Program-made: the position numbers and the translations under genes | Part shown: positions 35,485 to 43,553 of the stretch, one piece after another | Position numbering within the stretch: the stretch's first letter is position 1 | Layout of the letters: the number at the start of each line of letters is the position of its first letter | Notes under the pieces: generated by a model | Told to the model about the DNA's origin: nothing | What the model saw: only the letters and a program-made list of their open reading frames with translations | The model's database searches: none | NCBI GenBank assembly: GCA_965243185.1 | Contig: OZ251531.1 | Span: 1,488,001 to 1,552,000, forward strand | Reading direction: 5' to 3' | Source of the DNA: CBDBCU01 sp965243185 | Lineage (GTDB): Bacteria; Chloroflexota; Dehalococcoidia; Lucifugimonadales; UBA3495 | Length of the DNA stretch: 64,000 bases

Positions 35485-37180
35485 TTGACCCTCCCCAAAC
35501 AAATCCTCTTTTACTCCCTGCTGCTCCTGCTCACCCTGGCGGCGGTCGAAGGAATGGCCCGGGCGGCCTATTACCTGGCTTATGGGGAATGGTATAGTAC
35601 CCCCCCCCCCCCCCCCCCCCCCCCCGACAATCAGCTCGGCAGCGGATGCCGGCCCCAATCCCGGAGGAGACGACCGGGAGAATCAGACATTAGGACGGGG
35701 AAATTTGGGCCGAATAATCATCCACCCCTACTATGGTTTTACCGCGCCCTTGTCCACCGATGACCTGAATGCAATGCCGCCGCCGCAAATCCGCGACGAC
35801 CGGGTAGTCATCGGCGTCTTGGGCGCTTCGGTAGCGGACGAGGTAATTCCCTACTTCCGGCAAGCCGTGGCGCAGTATTTCGCAGATAATAACTTGGCTA
35901 AAGAGCCGATTGTCCACGACCTGGCGTTAGGAGCAATGCGGCAGCCCCAGCAATTAGCCATCGCCAGCCATCTGCTGGCCATGGGCGGCAGCTTCGACCT
36001 CATCGTCAATCTGGACGGATTCAATGAGGTAGTGTCGTCGGAAATGAACTTTCAGGCCGGCGTGTTTCCCTTCTTTCCCCAACGTTGGGCCGACCTGAAT
36101 CGCTGGACCGCTGCCGAAGTTGCTTTAGTCGGTGAGATTCGGGTCTTGCGCAAGGAAGTCGCCGCCCTGCGGCAAGCCGGTCAAAGCAGCCCCCTCCGCT
36201 CCAGCGCCGCCTACGGGTTGCTTAACCGCTACCGCACCCAACGGCTCGAAACCCGCATCTTTCAACTGAACTACGAATTGACGACCGCCGAATCGGGGTA
36301 CAGCCCGGAGGGACACGGCCCCTGGGGAAACTTCAGCAATACTGCCGCCGTCCACCAGGAAGCGGCGCGGGTCTGGTATCGCAGTTCGGCAGTGCTGGCC
36401 CGCGTGGCCGCCACCGCCGGCGCCGACTACTACCACTTCTTGCAGCCCAACCAGTATCTGCCGGACACCAAGCCGCTGTCCACCGCGGAATTAGCCTTTT
36501 ATGCCACGCCGAATTTGGTGTTGAATACCAGTTACGCCCGAGCCTACCCCCTGCTGGCCGAGTTTGGCGCGGAGTTGCAGCAGCGGGGCATCAACTACTT
36601 CGACCTGACCCGAATTTACCGCGACCACCCGGAAACCCTATACCGCGACGACTGCTGCCATCTGAACGACCGCGGCAACGAACTGCTGGCCGCCGCTATG
36701 GTCCAGCGTATGGCCCCGGCCCTGCGGCGGCGGGGACAAGGTACCAGTATCGCCGCCGCCCCCGCCGACTCCATCCTGGCGGTAGCGGCCCCGCTCCCGG
36801 CGTTGCTGCTGACGCCCACCCCGGCGCCGACGGTGCCACTGCGCCAAGCCGCGGCCGCCGCCGGGTCGGAATTTCAGGTGTACCGCCGCCAGCCCGCCAA
36901 TGTTCTGGAGTATGCCAAAGACCCTTGCGGCCCCGAACATACCGCCGCCCGCTTCTTTCTCCACATCACCCCGGCATCCGCCGCCGACCTGCCGGAACGC
37001 CTCCGGGAATACGGCTTCGCTAATCGGGATTTCTCCTTTCAGCCCGATGGCGGCGTCGCGTATGAAGGTCAGTGCCGTATTAACCGGCCGCTCCCCGACT
37101 ACCCCATCGCCCACATCCGCACCGGCCAATACAACGCCGCCGGGGAAATCTGGGCCGTAGAGCTTTCCTTCCCCGAATAA
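35485..37180 (+). CDS. SGNH array copy 6 (tract C26, phase OFF)
   Basis: Start TTG 35485. The anchor is followed by a C26 tract (35600-35625). In the start frame, translation continues out of frame and stops at 35763 (92 residues). The alternative frame is open through the tract and on to 37180 with all landmarks: LGASVADEVIPYFRQ (GAS instead of GGS in block I), DLIVNLDGFNE, DDCCHLNDRGNELLA, linker LLTPTPAPTV, and the domain LPERLREYGFANRDF with LPDYPIAHIRTGQYNAAG. Loss of one C would give an intact protein of about 564 residues. Tract length from short-read assembly should be treated as uncertain. Confidence 0.8.
35600..35625 (+). repeat. Poly-C tract, array copy 6
   Basis: C26, out of frame; C25 restores the frame. 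Longest homopolymer in the window. Confidence 0.9.
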
Positions 37181-37271
37181 GCCGTCAGCCATCGGCAATC
37201 ATCCAGAATCCAAGTCTATCGCCTATCGCAACCGTCCTTCCCGCCCTCCCCCCGTCATTCCCCCCTTCCCC

Positions 37272-37300
37272 CGTCCTTCCCACGAAAGTGGGAATCCAGA
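37272..37300. repeat. Dispersed hairpin repeat
   Basis: TTCCCACGAAAGTGGGAATC core; same family as 12021. Confidence 0.8.
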
Positions 37301-37351
37301 ATCCACCGCCCTTAAAAACTCCCCAAAAACCCAAAAGTTTTGAGGGGGTGC

Positions 37352-37390
37352 GGGGGAACTTTTACAAAAGTTCCCCCGCCGTATTTTTTT
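37352..37390 (+). terminator. Terminator between the SGNH array and family member C
   Basis: Stem GGGGGAACTTTT / AAAAGTTCCCCC with a 2-nt centre, then CCGTA and seven T. A copy without the T-run lies at 60771-60796. Confidence 0.75.
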
Positions 37391-37477
37391 CGCCCCTCTC
37401 CCGGGACCAAAAAAATTTTTAACTCCCCCAACCTCCCCGGCAGCCAACCCCGCCCCGCCCAATTTCCCAAAATCGCC

Positions 37478-37526
37478 AGGAAAGGCCGCCCAACCCCTTG
37501 ACAGGTTGGGCGGCCTTTCCTACACT
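37478..37526 (+). promoter_or_regulatory. Palindromic promoter, ON orientation (locus C)
   Basis: Perfect 18-bp inverted repeat (37478-37495, 37504-37521) around CCTTGACA. TTGACA (37498-37503), 17 bp, TACACT (37521-37526). The centre is the exact inverse of loci B, D and E. Confidence 0.65.
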
Positions 37527-37582
37527 TTTATTACCGGCATACCGCCGGCATTAAAAGGCTCTGGCCGCCCGGAGGTATCCCA

Positions 37583-38659
37583 ATGAACCACTACCGATTT
37601 CCCATTGCCATCCTAGCCCTGTCTGCCTTGACCCTGCTCCTGTTCTTTACCGCCAATCCCGACCCCACGGCGCAGGCCGCCCCTCGCTCCATCCCTTGGG
37701 ACTGCTCCGACTGGCAAGAGTCCCCGGCCGTGGCCGACGCTGACGATGCGCGGGTCTCGATGATCCTCGAATCCCTGGCCGCCAACCGGGGCAAATCCAT
37801 CTATTGCGCCATCGACCAGTCGGACACTTGGACCAAGGCCGAAACTTGGGCGGCCGGCCGGGACCGCAACGAACGGGACGACACCGTCTATTTCGGCCAA
37901 AGCGGCAACTTCCGCGGCTTTCTGGCGGCCCAAGAGGGCTACCTGACCGACGGGGAATCCGGCGTTACCGGCGTCAGCCGCGACCTGATTTTTGAATTCC
38001 CCCGGGAGGAACGGCGCCGCCGCCGTTATAAAACCGTAACCGAAACCCGTTACCTGGCGCCCAGCGCCGCCGCCGACCAGATGGTTTGGTCCGAGTGGGG
38101 GGGAAGGACCGAGGAGGTAAGCACTGGCACCCGGATCTTACAAGCCCAACACCGTTTTACTACCGCGGGTAATGGTGCGGCGGCAAATAACTACTATGAT
38201 GCGTCGATCCCGAAAGCCCGGTATGGCGCGCACTCCCGGCTCAATAACTGGCCCACCCTGCTCCGGGAAAAAGGCAACGAGCGCTGCCGGGCTTTGGGCT
38301 ATCAACGCGGGGTCAACCCCCAAATGTCCTTCGTTGACCCCAGTGATGGGACTACCCCCTGGCTTTCGACCAAGCCTAGCCATAGTGATGGGGAGTCTAA
38401 CGATAACGGCACCGGTCGGGCCTGGCCCGATACTAGCGTCCGGGTGGAATACGCTAACCCCATTACCGGTAGTACGACTTCCGAGCATATTACGCAAGCC
38501 GAAGGGCCGAAAGGCGACACTGCCCGGGAGCGGGCGGCGGCGGCGAATGCCCATTACGCCTACCTGGACATGGCTGGCAACCCCAACTGGTATGGCTGGG
38601 CCCGCCAAAGTTTCCCCTTCAGCGTCACCTGCGAAAAGAAAACCCGCAAGCGCCGGTAG
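37583..38659 (+). CDS. Secreted variable-middle protein, family member C
   Basis: 358 residues. Signal peptide (IAILALSALTLLLFFTANP ... AQA), then the constant part with the one-residue change DWQESPAV. The middle (about 150-340) is unlike the other members, Ser/Thr/Asn/Gly-rich with GGRTEEVSTGTRILQAQ, PSHSDGESNDNGTGRAW and EHITQAEGPKGDTARER. The tail FSVTCEKKTRKRR ends with one Cys and a basic cluster. GGAGG lies 9 nt before the ATG. Its promoter palindrome reads ON. A terminator follows at 38693. Function unknown; the constant N-terminal part and swapped middles suggest a scaffold presenting a variable domain. Confidence 0.75.
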   Translation: MNHYRFPIAILALSALTLLLFFTANPDPTAQAAPRSIPWDCSDWQESPAVADADDARVSMILESLAANRGKSIYCAIDQSDTWTKAETWAAGRDRNERDDTVYFGQSGNFRGFLAAQEGYLTDGESGVTGVSRDLIFEFPREERRRRRYKTVTETRYLAPSAAADQMVWSEWGGRTEEVSTGTRILQAQHRFTTAGNGAAANNYYDASIPKARYGAHSRLNNWPTLLREKGNERCRALGYQRGVNPQMSFVDPSDGTTPWLSTKPSHSDGESNDNGTGRAWPDTSVRVEYANPITGSTTSEHITQAEGPKGDTARERAAAANAHYAYLDMAGNPNWYGWARQSFPFSVTCEKKTRKRR

Positions 38660-38692
38660 TCGCTGGCGGCGGCTAATCGTGGCACGCTAACT

Positions 38693-38739
38693 GCAAAGGG
38701 GGCGGGTTGTTGCAGAGCCTCCCGTTCCCTTTGCTTTTT
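38693..38739 (+). terminator. Terminator after family member C
   Basis: GCAAAGG...CCTTTGC stem with inner GGGCGGG/CTCCCG and loop TTGTTGCAGAGC, then five T. The same loop occurs in the terminator at 39161. Confidence 0.65.
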
Positions 38740-38799
38740 ACTGCCGCACCCGCCGCCCTTCCCCCGCAACCATCATTCCCGCCCGCCCCCGCAAAGCCC

Positions 38800-38829
38800 T
38801 TGATTAGCAAGCCGGCCGCCGGTTATAAT
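38800..38829 (+). promoter_or_regulatory. Promoter of the DUF1640-like gene
   Basis: TTGATT (38800-38805), 18 bp, TATAAT (38824-38829). Confidence 0.65.
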
Positions 38830-38868
38830 GGCGGCAACCCGGCAACGAAACCCAAAGGGGGTAACTCA

Positions 38869-39153
38869 GTGGCAACTTTCGTCTTTGACACCCACCAAGC
38901 CATCCAGAACCTCAAAGAAGCCGGCGTTGCGGAAACCCAAGCCGAGGCTATGGTAGCCTTGGTCGGCAGCGCTTTCGGCGAGAATGTAGCTACCAAAGCC
39001 GATGTGCAGCGGCTGGAGCAGAAACTGGAGTATGAAATCCGCTCCGTCCGCTCCGATATGCAGGCGATGGAGCAGCGCATTACCCTGAAACTCGGCGGGC
39101 TGATGTTAGCCGGCTTGGGCCTGCTGTTCGCCGCCCAGCGGTTTATTCCCTAG
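38869..39153 (+). CDS. DUF1640-like coiled-coil membrane protein
   Basis: 94 residues from GTG 38869 (AGGGGG 7-8 nt upstream; the longer frame from 38707 crosses the promoter and terminator and is rejected). FDTHQAIQNLKEAGVAETQA, AEAMVALVGSAFGENVATKADV and the helix RLEQKLEYEIRSVRSDMQAM resemble the bacterial DUF1640/CCDC90 group. One C-terminal membrane helix (LGGLMLAGLGLLFAAQRFI). Function of the family is unknown. Own promoter and terminator. Confidence 0.75.
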   Translation: MATFVFDTHQAIQNLKEAGVAETQAEAMVALVGSAFGENVATKADVQRLEQKLEYEIRSVRSDMQAMEQRITLKLGGLMLAGLGLLFAAQRFIP

Positions 39154-39160
39154 ATGCGCC

Positions 39161-39203
39161 GGGGGCGGGTTGTTGCAGAGCCTCCCGCCCCCTTTGCTTT
39201 TTT
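39161..39203 (+). terminator. Terminator after the DUF1640-like gene
   Basis: Stem GGGGGCGGG / CCCGCCCCC, loop TTGTTGCAGAGCCT, then TTTGCTTTTTT. Confidence 0.65.
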
Positions 39204-39219
39204 GCTGACGCAACCCCAA

Positions 39220-39249
39220 TTGACAACCCTCGCTACCGCCGGCTAAACT
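39220..39249 (+). promoter_or_regulatory. Promoter of the gene at 39278
   Basis: TTGACA (39220-39225), 18 bp, TAAACT (39244-39249). Confidence 0.65.
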
Positions 39250-39277
39250 GAACTCATCCCAAACGCCGGAGGCCGCC

Positions 39278-39766
39278 TTGACCCCAAGCCCTGACCAGGA
39301 TCCCGAACCCAGCTTCCGCCAACTCTTTACCGGTTGGCTCCTCGGCCCCAAACGTTTTATCATCGTCGTTATCGGTTTCTTTCTCATCCTCATCGCCGAA
39401 ACCGGTTGGACTTGGCAGGAATTGGCGGCCAAAGCCCAATGCGGGGACCTGACCCAAGACCTGCTGTGCTGGGCTCCGTTGTTCCCCCGGGCCGTGGTCC
39501 AGGGCTTCATAACCGCCAGCTTCTGCTTGGTTAGTCTCTGGTTCATCAACTACGCCATTCCGGAGGTACGGAAAATGATTGCCGAAATGTTCAAGCAGCA
39601 ACGCTACGAAACCGGCCTTCAGCAGGGCCTCCTGCAAGGCCGCCAAACCCAGCAAAAAGCCTGGGAGGACTGGAACTGCCGCCGGGAGACGGCACAAGCC
39701 AACGGCGAACCCTTCACCGAACCCCCGCCTACCCTCGACACCACCCCCAACGGCCACCACGGCTAA
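39278..39766 (+). CDS. Two-helix membrane protein with Gln-rich helical tail
   Basis: 162 residues, TTG 39278 with GGAGG 6 nt upstream. Two membrane helices (FIIVVIGFFLILIAETGW; VVQGFITASFCLVSLWFINY) around a short loop with two Cys. A cytoplasmic helix follows with a direct-repeat look (GLQQGLLQGRQTQQKAWEDW), then a Pro-rich tail. Overall plan as for the membrane/coiled-coil proteins at 24142, 41193, 47178 and 49383, but no sequence match beyond that. No named family. Confidence 0.65.
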   Translation: MTPSPDQDPEPSFRQLFTGWLLGPKRFIIVVIGFFLILIAETGWTWQELAAKAQCGDLTQDLLCWAPLFPRAVVQGFITASFCLVSLWFINYAIPEVRKMIAEMFKQQRYETGLQQGLLQGRQTQQKAWEDWNCRRETAQANGEPFTEPPPTLDTTPNGHHG

Positions 39767-39775
39767 CCACCTCAA

Positions 39776-39800
39776 AGCCGGCCGCCATTGGCGGCCGGCT
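39776..39800. terminator. Hairpin between convergent genes
   Basis: AGCCGGCCGCC-ATT-GGCGGCCGGCT, no T-run; a possible bidirectional terminator. Confidence 0.45.
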
Positions 39801-39845
39801 CCCCCATTCTGTCCCCCAATTCCTAATTCCCCAATTCCCCAAACC

Positions 39846-41045
39846 CTACCCTCCCCGCGCCGCCAGCCACCGCTCCTTTTGTTCCTGCCGCGTCACCGCA
39901 TCTGTCGGCCGATACGCCGCCTGAAACTCCCGCCGAAACTGCGCCAACCGGTTCTCCAAAATCGCCGCCCGCAGCCCTGACATCAACCGCTGGATGAACC
40001 ACAAATTATGCGCGCTGGCTAACCGCAGCCCCAAAATCTCCCGCGCCCGGAACAAATGCCGCAGATAGGCCGCCGTAAAGTTGCGGCAGCTGTAGCAACC
40101 GCAATCCGCCTCCAGCGGCGCATCCCAATCCGCAAAGCGGCGGTTGGCGATATTCACCCGCCCGGCTGCCGTGAACAGCGCCCCGTTGCGCGCCACCCGC
40201 GTCGGCAGCACGCAGTCAAACAAATCCACCCCGGCCGCCACGCCTTCCACCAAATCCTCCGGCGAACCCACCCCCATCAAATAGCGCGGCTTATCCGCCG
40301 GCAGCCACTCCGTTACCTGCCCGGTGATGGCATACATCTGCTCTTTAGACTCCCCCACCGCCAGCCCGCCAATGGCATAGCCGGCAAAGGGTAGCCCGGT
40401 AATAAACTCCGCCGACTCCCGCCGCAGGTCGGCAAAAGTCCCCCCCTGCACAATGCCGAACAGGGCTTGCCCGGCCGCCGTATCCGCATACTCCGCCGCC
40501 GGGTGGACATAGTGCGCGGCATAGCAAACCTGCGCCCAGCGGTGGGTGCGCTCCATCGCCCGCCGCACCTCCGCCCGGTCGGCGCCAAAGGCAATGCACT
40601 GATCCAGGCACATAATAATATCCGCGCCCAAACCCTGCTGATTGGCGATAGCCAACTCCGGCGTAAAGCGATGCTCGCTGCCGTCAATATGGGAACGAAA
40701 GCGGATCCAATCATCATCCACCCGCCGCAACGCCCCCATACTGAAGGCTTGAAAACCCCCGCTGTCGGTCAGAATCGGCCGATGCCAGCCCATAAAGCGA
40801 TGCAGCCCCCCCAACCGCCGCACCGCCGCCACTCCGGGCCGCAGATACAGATGATAAGCGTTGCCCAGGATTATTTGCGCCCCCGTCCCGGCCACTTCCT
40901 CCGGCGTTAGCGTCTTAACCGTCGCCTGCGTCGCCACCGGCATAAACGCCGGCGTCAGCACGGCCCCGTGCGGCGTAACCAGCTCCCCGGCCCGCCCCAT
41001 CCCGTCCCGGCCCTGCAAAGTGTAGGTAAAAGGCAGTTGCGGCAT
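39846..41045 (-). CDS. tgt: tRNA-guanine transglycosylase
   Basis: 399 residues; exchanges guanine-34 for preQ1 in tRNAs with GUN anticodons (queuosine pathway). Motifs: the base-binding/catalytic Asp in LTDSGGFQAFSMG, FGIVQGG, GYAIGGLAVGES, PRYLMGVGSPEDL, the nucleophile Asp in DLFDCVLPTR, and the zinc site CGCYSCRNF plus the His of ASAHNLWF. Length is typical. No other queuosine gene lies nearby. Confidence 0.96.
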   Translation of the reverse strand: MPQLPFTYTLQGRDGMGRAGELVTPHGAVLTPAFMPVATQATVKTLTPEEVAGTGAQIILGNAYHLYLRPGVAAVRRLGGLHRFMGWHRPILTDSGGFQAFSMGALRRVDDDWIRFRSHIDGSEHRFTPELAIANQQGLGADIIMCLDQCIAFGADRAEVRRAMERTHRWAQVCYAAHYVHPAAEYADTAAGQALFGIVQGGTFADLRRESAEFITGLPFAGYAIGGLAVGESKEQMYAITGQVTEWLPADKPRYLMGVGSPEDLVEGVAAGVDLFDCVLPTRVARNGALFTAAGRVNIANRRFADWDAPLEADCGCYSCRNFTAAYLRHLFRAREILGLRLASAHNLWFIQRLMSGLRAAILENRLAQFRREFQAAYRPTDAVTRQEQKERWLAARGG

Positions 41046-41153
41046 AGGCGCTACTATACCAGAAAATCGGGGTGGAAAGGGTTTTAATCAAGGCTATTGC
41101 CTATAGCAACCGTCATTCCGCCGCCGTCCTTCCCCCGGTCAGCGGTAAGCAAT

Positions 41154-41181
41154 TTGCGGCAAGCTGGCAATAGTATATAAT
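41154..41181 (+). promoter_or_regulatory. Promoter of the gene at 41193
   Basis: TTGCGG (41154-41159), 16 bp, TATAAT (41176-41181). Copied at 49344-49371. Confidence 0.6.
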
Positions 41182-41192
41182 CGAGTATCTGC

Positions 41193-41642
41193 TTGGAGGT
41201 GAAAGCCCAGTTGAAACAATGGCTGCTGTCGGAAATGATAACCGACATTCCCCGGTGGTTTTTCCTGTTGGCTTGGCTGACCTTCTACCTTGCCACCGGC
41301 GCGGCCCTGGCGGTAGAGTTTTACCAGCACCCGACCCGCCCGGTCCTCGTCAACATTAAAGAGGGCGTGTCCTTCGCCGGCGGCGGATTGTATCCGTGGC
41401 TGCTGGCCGCCCTATACTTGCACCTGGAGGTATGGCACATGATTCTTTCCAAACGAGCCAATCGGCGCGAAGTGGAACGGGCCGCGGTAGAAGCGACCGC
41501 GCGGGCGGAGGCGCGGGCCGAAGCCGAACGGGCCCAATTGCGGGAGTGGTACGAACAGCATAAGGACCAGTGGCCGGAAGGCTTGCCGCTGCCCCCGGGC
41601 CTCGCCCGGAACCCCTCGGACCACAGCAACGGCAGCCAGTAA
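41193..41642 (+). CDS. Membrane protein with Ala/Glu/Arg rod (copy 1 of a duplicated locus)
   Basis: 149 residues from TTG 41193; TTG 41211, which follows GGAGGTG at a better distance, is an alternative start. Two membrane helices (WFFLLAWLTFYLATGAALAV; a second at LYPWLLAALYLHLEVWHMIL), then SKRANRREVERAA leading into an Ala/Arg/Glu helix and LREWYEQHKDQWPEGLPLPPG. Near-identical paralog at 49383, including promoter and terminator, differing mostly in the rod. No named family. Confidence 0.7.
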   Translation: MEVKAQLKQWLLSEMITDIPRWFFLLAWLTFYLATGAALAVEFYQHPTRPVLVNIKEGVSFAGGGLYPWLLAALYLHLEVWHMILSKRANRREVERAAVEATARAEARAEAERAQLREWYEQHKDQWPEGLPLPPGLARNPSDHSNGSQ

Positions 41643-41668
41643 CGCTATCCCGCCCCAATGCTGAACCG

Positions 41669-41698
41669 GCGGCGGTCGTCAAGCGACCGCCGCCTTTC
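41669..41698 (+). terminator. Terminator after the gene at 41193
   Basis: GGCGGCGGTCG-TCAAG-CGACCGCCGCC then TTTCC. Confidence 0.65.
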
Positions 41699-41739
41699 CA
41701 TGTAACCCCTCCCCCCTCCATCACTTCCCCTCTTTTCCC

Positions 41740-41837
41740 TCATGTCATTCCGCGGCGATAGCCGAGGAATCTAAAATTCCCGCCCTTGACTCCTCTCGAG
41801 ACTTTTAGATTCCTCCCTGCGGTCGGAATGACATGGG
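41740..41837. repeat. MITE-like element 2
   Basis: Ends ATGTCATTCCG ... CGGAATGACAT, inner GAGGAATCTAAAA / TTTTAGATTCCTC. Same family as 15770 and 45716; lies just upstream of the member D leader. Confidence 0.8.
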
Positions 41838-41860
41838 TGGTTACGGTCGGAGTGTCATAG

Positions 41861-41898
41861 CGGCGGCCGGATAAACAATCCGGCCGCCGTATTTTTTT
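41861..41898 (+). terminator. Terminator with loop AAACA
   Basis: Stem CGGCGGCCGGAT / ATCCGGCCGCCG, loop AAACA, then TA and seven T. The homologous terminator at 45856 has the loop inverted (TGTTT). Confidence 0.75.
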
Positions 41899-41985
41899 CG
41901 CCCCTCTCCCGGGACCAAAAAAATTTTTAATTCCCCCAACCCCCCGGCAGCCAACCCCGCCCCGCCCCAATTTCCCAAAATCGCC

Positions 41986-42034
41986 AGGAAAGGCCGCCCA
42001 ACCTGTCAAGGGGTTGGGCGGCCTTTCCTATCCT
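41986..42034 (+). promoter_or_regulatory. Palindromic promoter, OFF orientation (locus D)
   Basis: Perfect 18-bp inverted repeat (41986-42003, 42012-42029) around TGTCAAGG; the -35 window before TATCCT (42029-42034) reads TCAAGG. The arms are identical to locus C, so B/D versus C differ by orientation of the centre. Confidence 0.6.
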
Positions 42035-42091
42035 TTTATTACCGGCTTATCGCCGGCATTAAAAGGCTCCGGCCGCCGCGGAGGTGTTCCT

Positions 42092-42961
42092 ATGAACCGC
42101 TACCGATTCCCCCTTGCCCTCCTAATCCTGTCCGCCCTGACCTTCGGACTGTTCATCACCGCCAGTCCTAACCCCACGGCCCAAGCCGCCCCCCGTTCCA
42201 TCCCCTGGGACTGCTCCGACTGGCAAGAGACCCCGGCCGTAGCCGACGCCGACGATGCCCGGGTCTCGATGATCCTCGAATCCCTGGCCGCCAACCGCGG
42301 CAAATCCATCTACTGCGCCATCGACCAGTCTGACACCTGGACCAAGTCCGAAACTTGGCTTGCCGGCCGGGACCGCAATGAGCGGGATGACACGGTCTAT
42401 TTTGGCGAGCAAGGCAACTTCCGCGGCTTCCTCGCGGCGCAAGAGGGCTACCTCACTGACGGGGAATCCGGCGTTACCGGCATTAGCCGCGACCGGATTT
42501 TTGAGTTCCCCGAGGAACCTCGCCGCGGCAAGAAAACCGTCATCAAACGCCTGAAACTCGCCGCCAGCCCCGACCGCTTGGCCGTCAGTGCTAGAGGTGC
42601 CCTGAGTACCAATTACAACTACGAAGGAGCCTATGGTTCCGGCACCGGGAGCGGGGCTTTAGGGCAGGGTTGGCGGTGGTTTTGCGATTCGGGCCGGCCC
42701 GGTTTCTCCGGTCAGACCAACCGCAACCACGCCAACTATTGCAACGGCGTTAATTGGGAGCCGCTGATACAAGCAGACGCCGAACAGGAGTGCGCCGCCC
42801 GGGGCTATCCCCGCGTCAAGGAGTCCGCGCCATCCGGCAATTGGGAATTTCAGTGGGAGGACCCGCGCCCCCTGCCCCGCAGCGGCATTCAGTACCAATT
42901 CTGGCAGGTGCGCCAATACACCGCCACCTGCGAAAAGAGAATCCGCGTCCGCCGCCGCTAG
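42092..42961 (+). CDS. Secreted variable-middle protein, family member D
   Basis: 289 residues from ATG 42092 (GGAGGTG upstream; the open frame back to 42014 crosses the promoter). Signal peptide and constant part as in the other members (one change, SGVTGISRDRIFEFP). The middle (about 150-270) has Tyr/Gly/Ser-rich NYNYEGAYGSGTGSGALGQG and NHANYCNGVNWEPLIQ. The tail reads FWQVRQYTATCEKRIRVRRR in two pieces. Its WQVR motif also occurs at the frameshifted end of member E, so D and E share more of the tail. Promoter palindrome OFF. Function unknown. Confidence 0.75.
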   Translation: MNRYRFPLALLILSALTFGLFITASPNPTAQAAPRSIPWDCSDWQETPAVADADDARVSMILESLAANRGKSIYCAIDQSDTWTKSETWLAGRDRNERDDTVYFGEQGNFRGFLAAQEGYLTDGESGVTGISRDRIFEFPEEPRRGKKTVIKRLKLAASPDRLAVSARGALSTNYNYEGAYGSGTGSGALGQGWRWFCDSGRPGFSGQTNRNHANYCNGVNWEPLIQADAEQECAARGYPRVKESAPSGNWEFQWEDPRPLPRSGIQYQFWQVRQYTATCEKRIRVRRR

Positions 42962-42991
42962 TCGTCGGCCCGGCAACCTAACCGCAAACCC

Positions 42992-43030
42992 CATCCGGGG
43001 CGGGCATTACACCCGCCCCGGATGCTTTTG
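42992..43030 (+). terminator. Terminator after family member D
   Basis: CATCCGGGGCGGG / CCCGCCCCGGATG, loop CATTACA, then CTTTTG. Confidence 0.75.
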
Positions 43031-43112
43031 CCGGCTGCGCCGGGCCACGCTGCCCGGAATGTTTTAACCGCCGCCCCTTGACCGGCTTACAACCGGATGG
43101 TATTGTTGGGCA

Positions 43113-43553
43113 ATGATACCGGCCTTCCAAACCGACGGCAATTTGCCGCCGGGCATTCACTGGGCTACTTGGGACGAAGTTGTCGAGAGGTTCGGCTACA
43201 CCGCGGAACGCCGCCAGCGCCTGGACTCCCTCCGTACCGCCTTGCACCAACTGCGGCGGGCCGGCTGTCCCACCGCCTATCTGGATGGCAGTTTCGTTAC
43301 CGCCAAACCCGACCCCGACGACTACGATGTCTGCTGGGAGGAAGCCGGAGTCGAGTTTTACGCGCTCGACCCGGCCCTGCTCATCTTTGACGAAGGCCGG
43401 GTAACTCAGAAACACCGCTTTGGCGGCGAGTTGTTCCCGGCCCACGCGCAGGCTACCCCCGGGGGCACCGAATTCCTGGACTTCTTTCAGCAGGACAAAA
43501 TCACCAGCGCGCCCAAAGGCATCATCGCTCTGGATTTGCGAGGTCTCCCGTGA
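43113..43553 (+). CDS. Nucleotidyltransferase-like protein (DUF6932-type), putative toxin
   Basis: 146 residues. The core AYLDGSFVTAKPDPDDYDVCW fits the minimal nucleotidyltransferase pattern (Gly-Ser, then Asp-x-Asp-like). The rest includes FAxHxRFGGELFPAHA-type features and ends with FFQQDKITSAPKGIIALDL. Its stop overlaps the GTG start of the downstream XRE gene (GTGA). Such NTase/XRE pairs behave as toxin-antitoxin or abortive-infection modules in known cases; the role here is inferred from arrangement. Confidence 0.7.
   Translation: MIPAFQTDGNLPPGIHWATWDEVVERFGYTAERRQRLDSLRTALHQLRRAGCPTAYLDGSFVTAKPDPDDYDVCWEEAGVEFYALDPALLIFDEGRVTQKHRFGGELFPAHAQATPGGTEFLDFFQQDKITSAPKGIIALDLRGLP

Larger units (their letters stand above)
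37181..37582. other. Leader region of family member C
   Basis: Contains a dispersed hairpin repeat (37272), a terminator (37352), the A-tract/T-tract motif AAAAAAATTTTT (near 37410), the shared C-rich stretch and the palindromic promoter (37478). No gene. Confidence 0.7.

Noticed and set aside
30254..35625. C19 and C26 tracts as plain sequencing errors
   Set aside because: Errors could change a length by one or two, but long C runs at the same site in three of six paralogs cannot arise that way; exact lengths remain uncertain.
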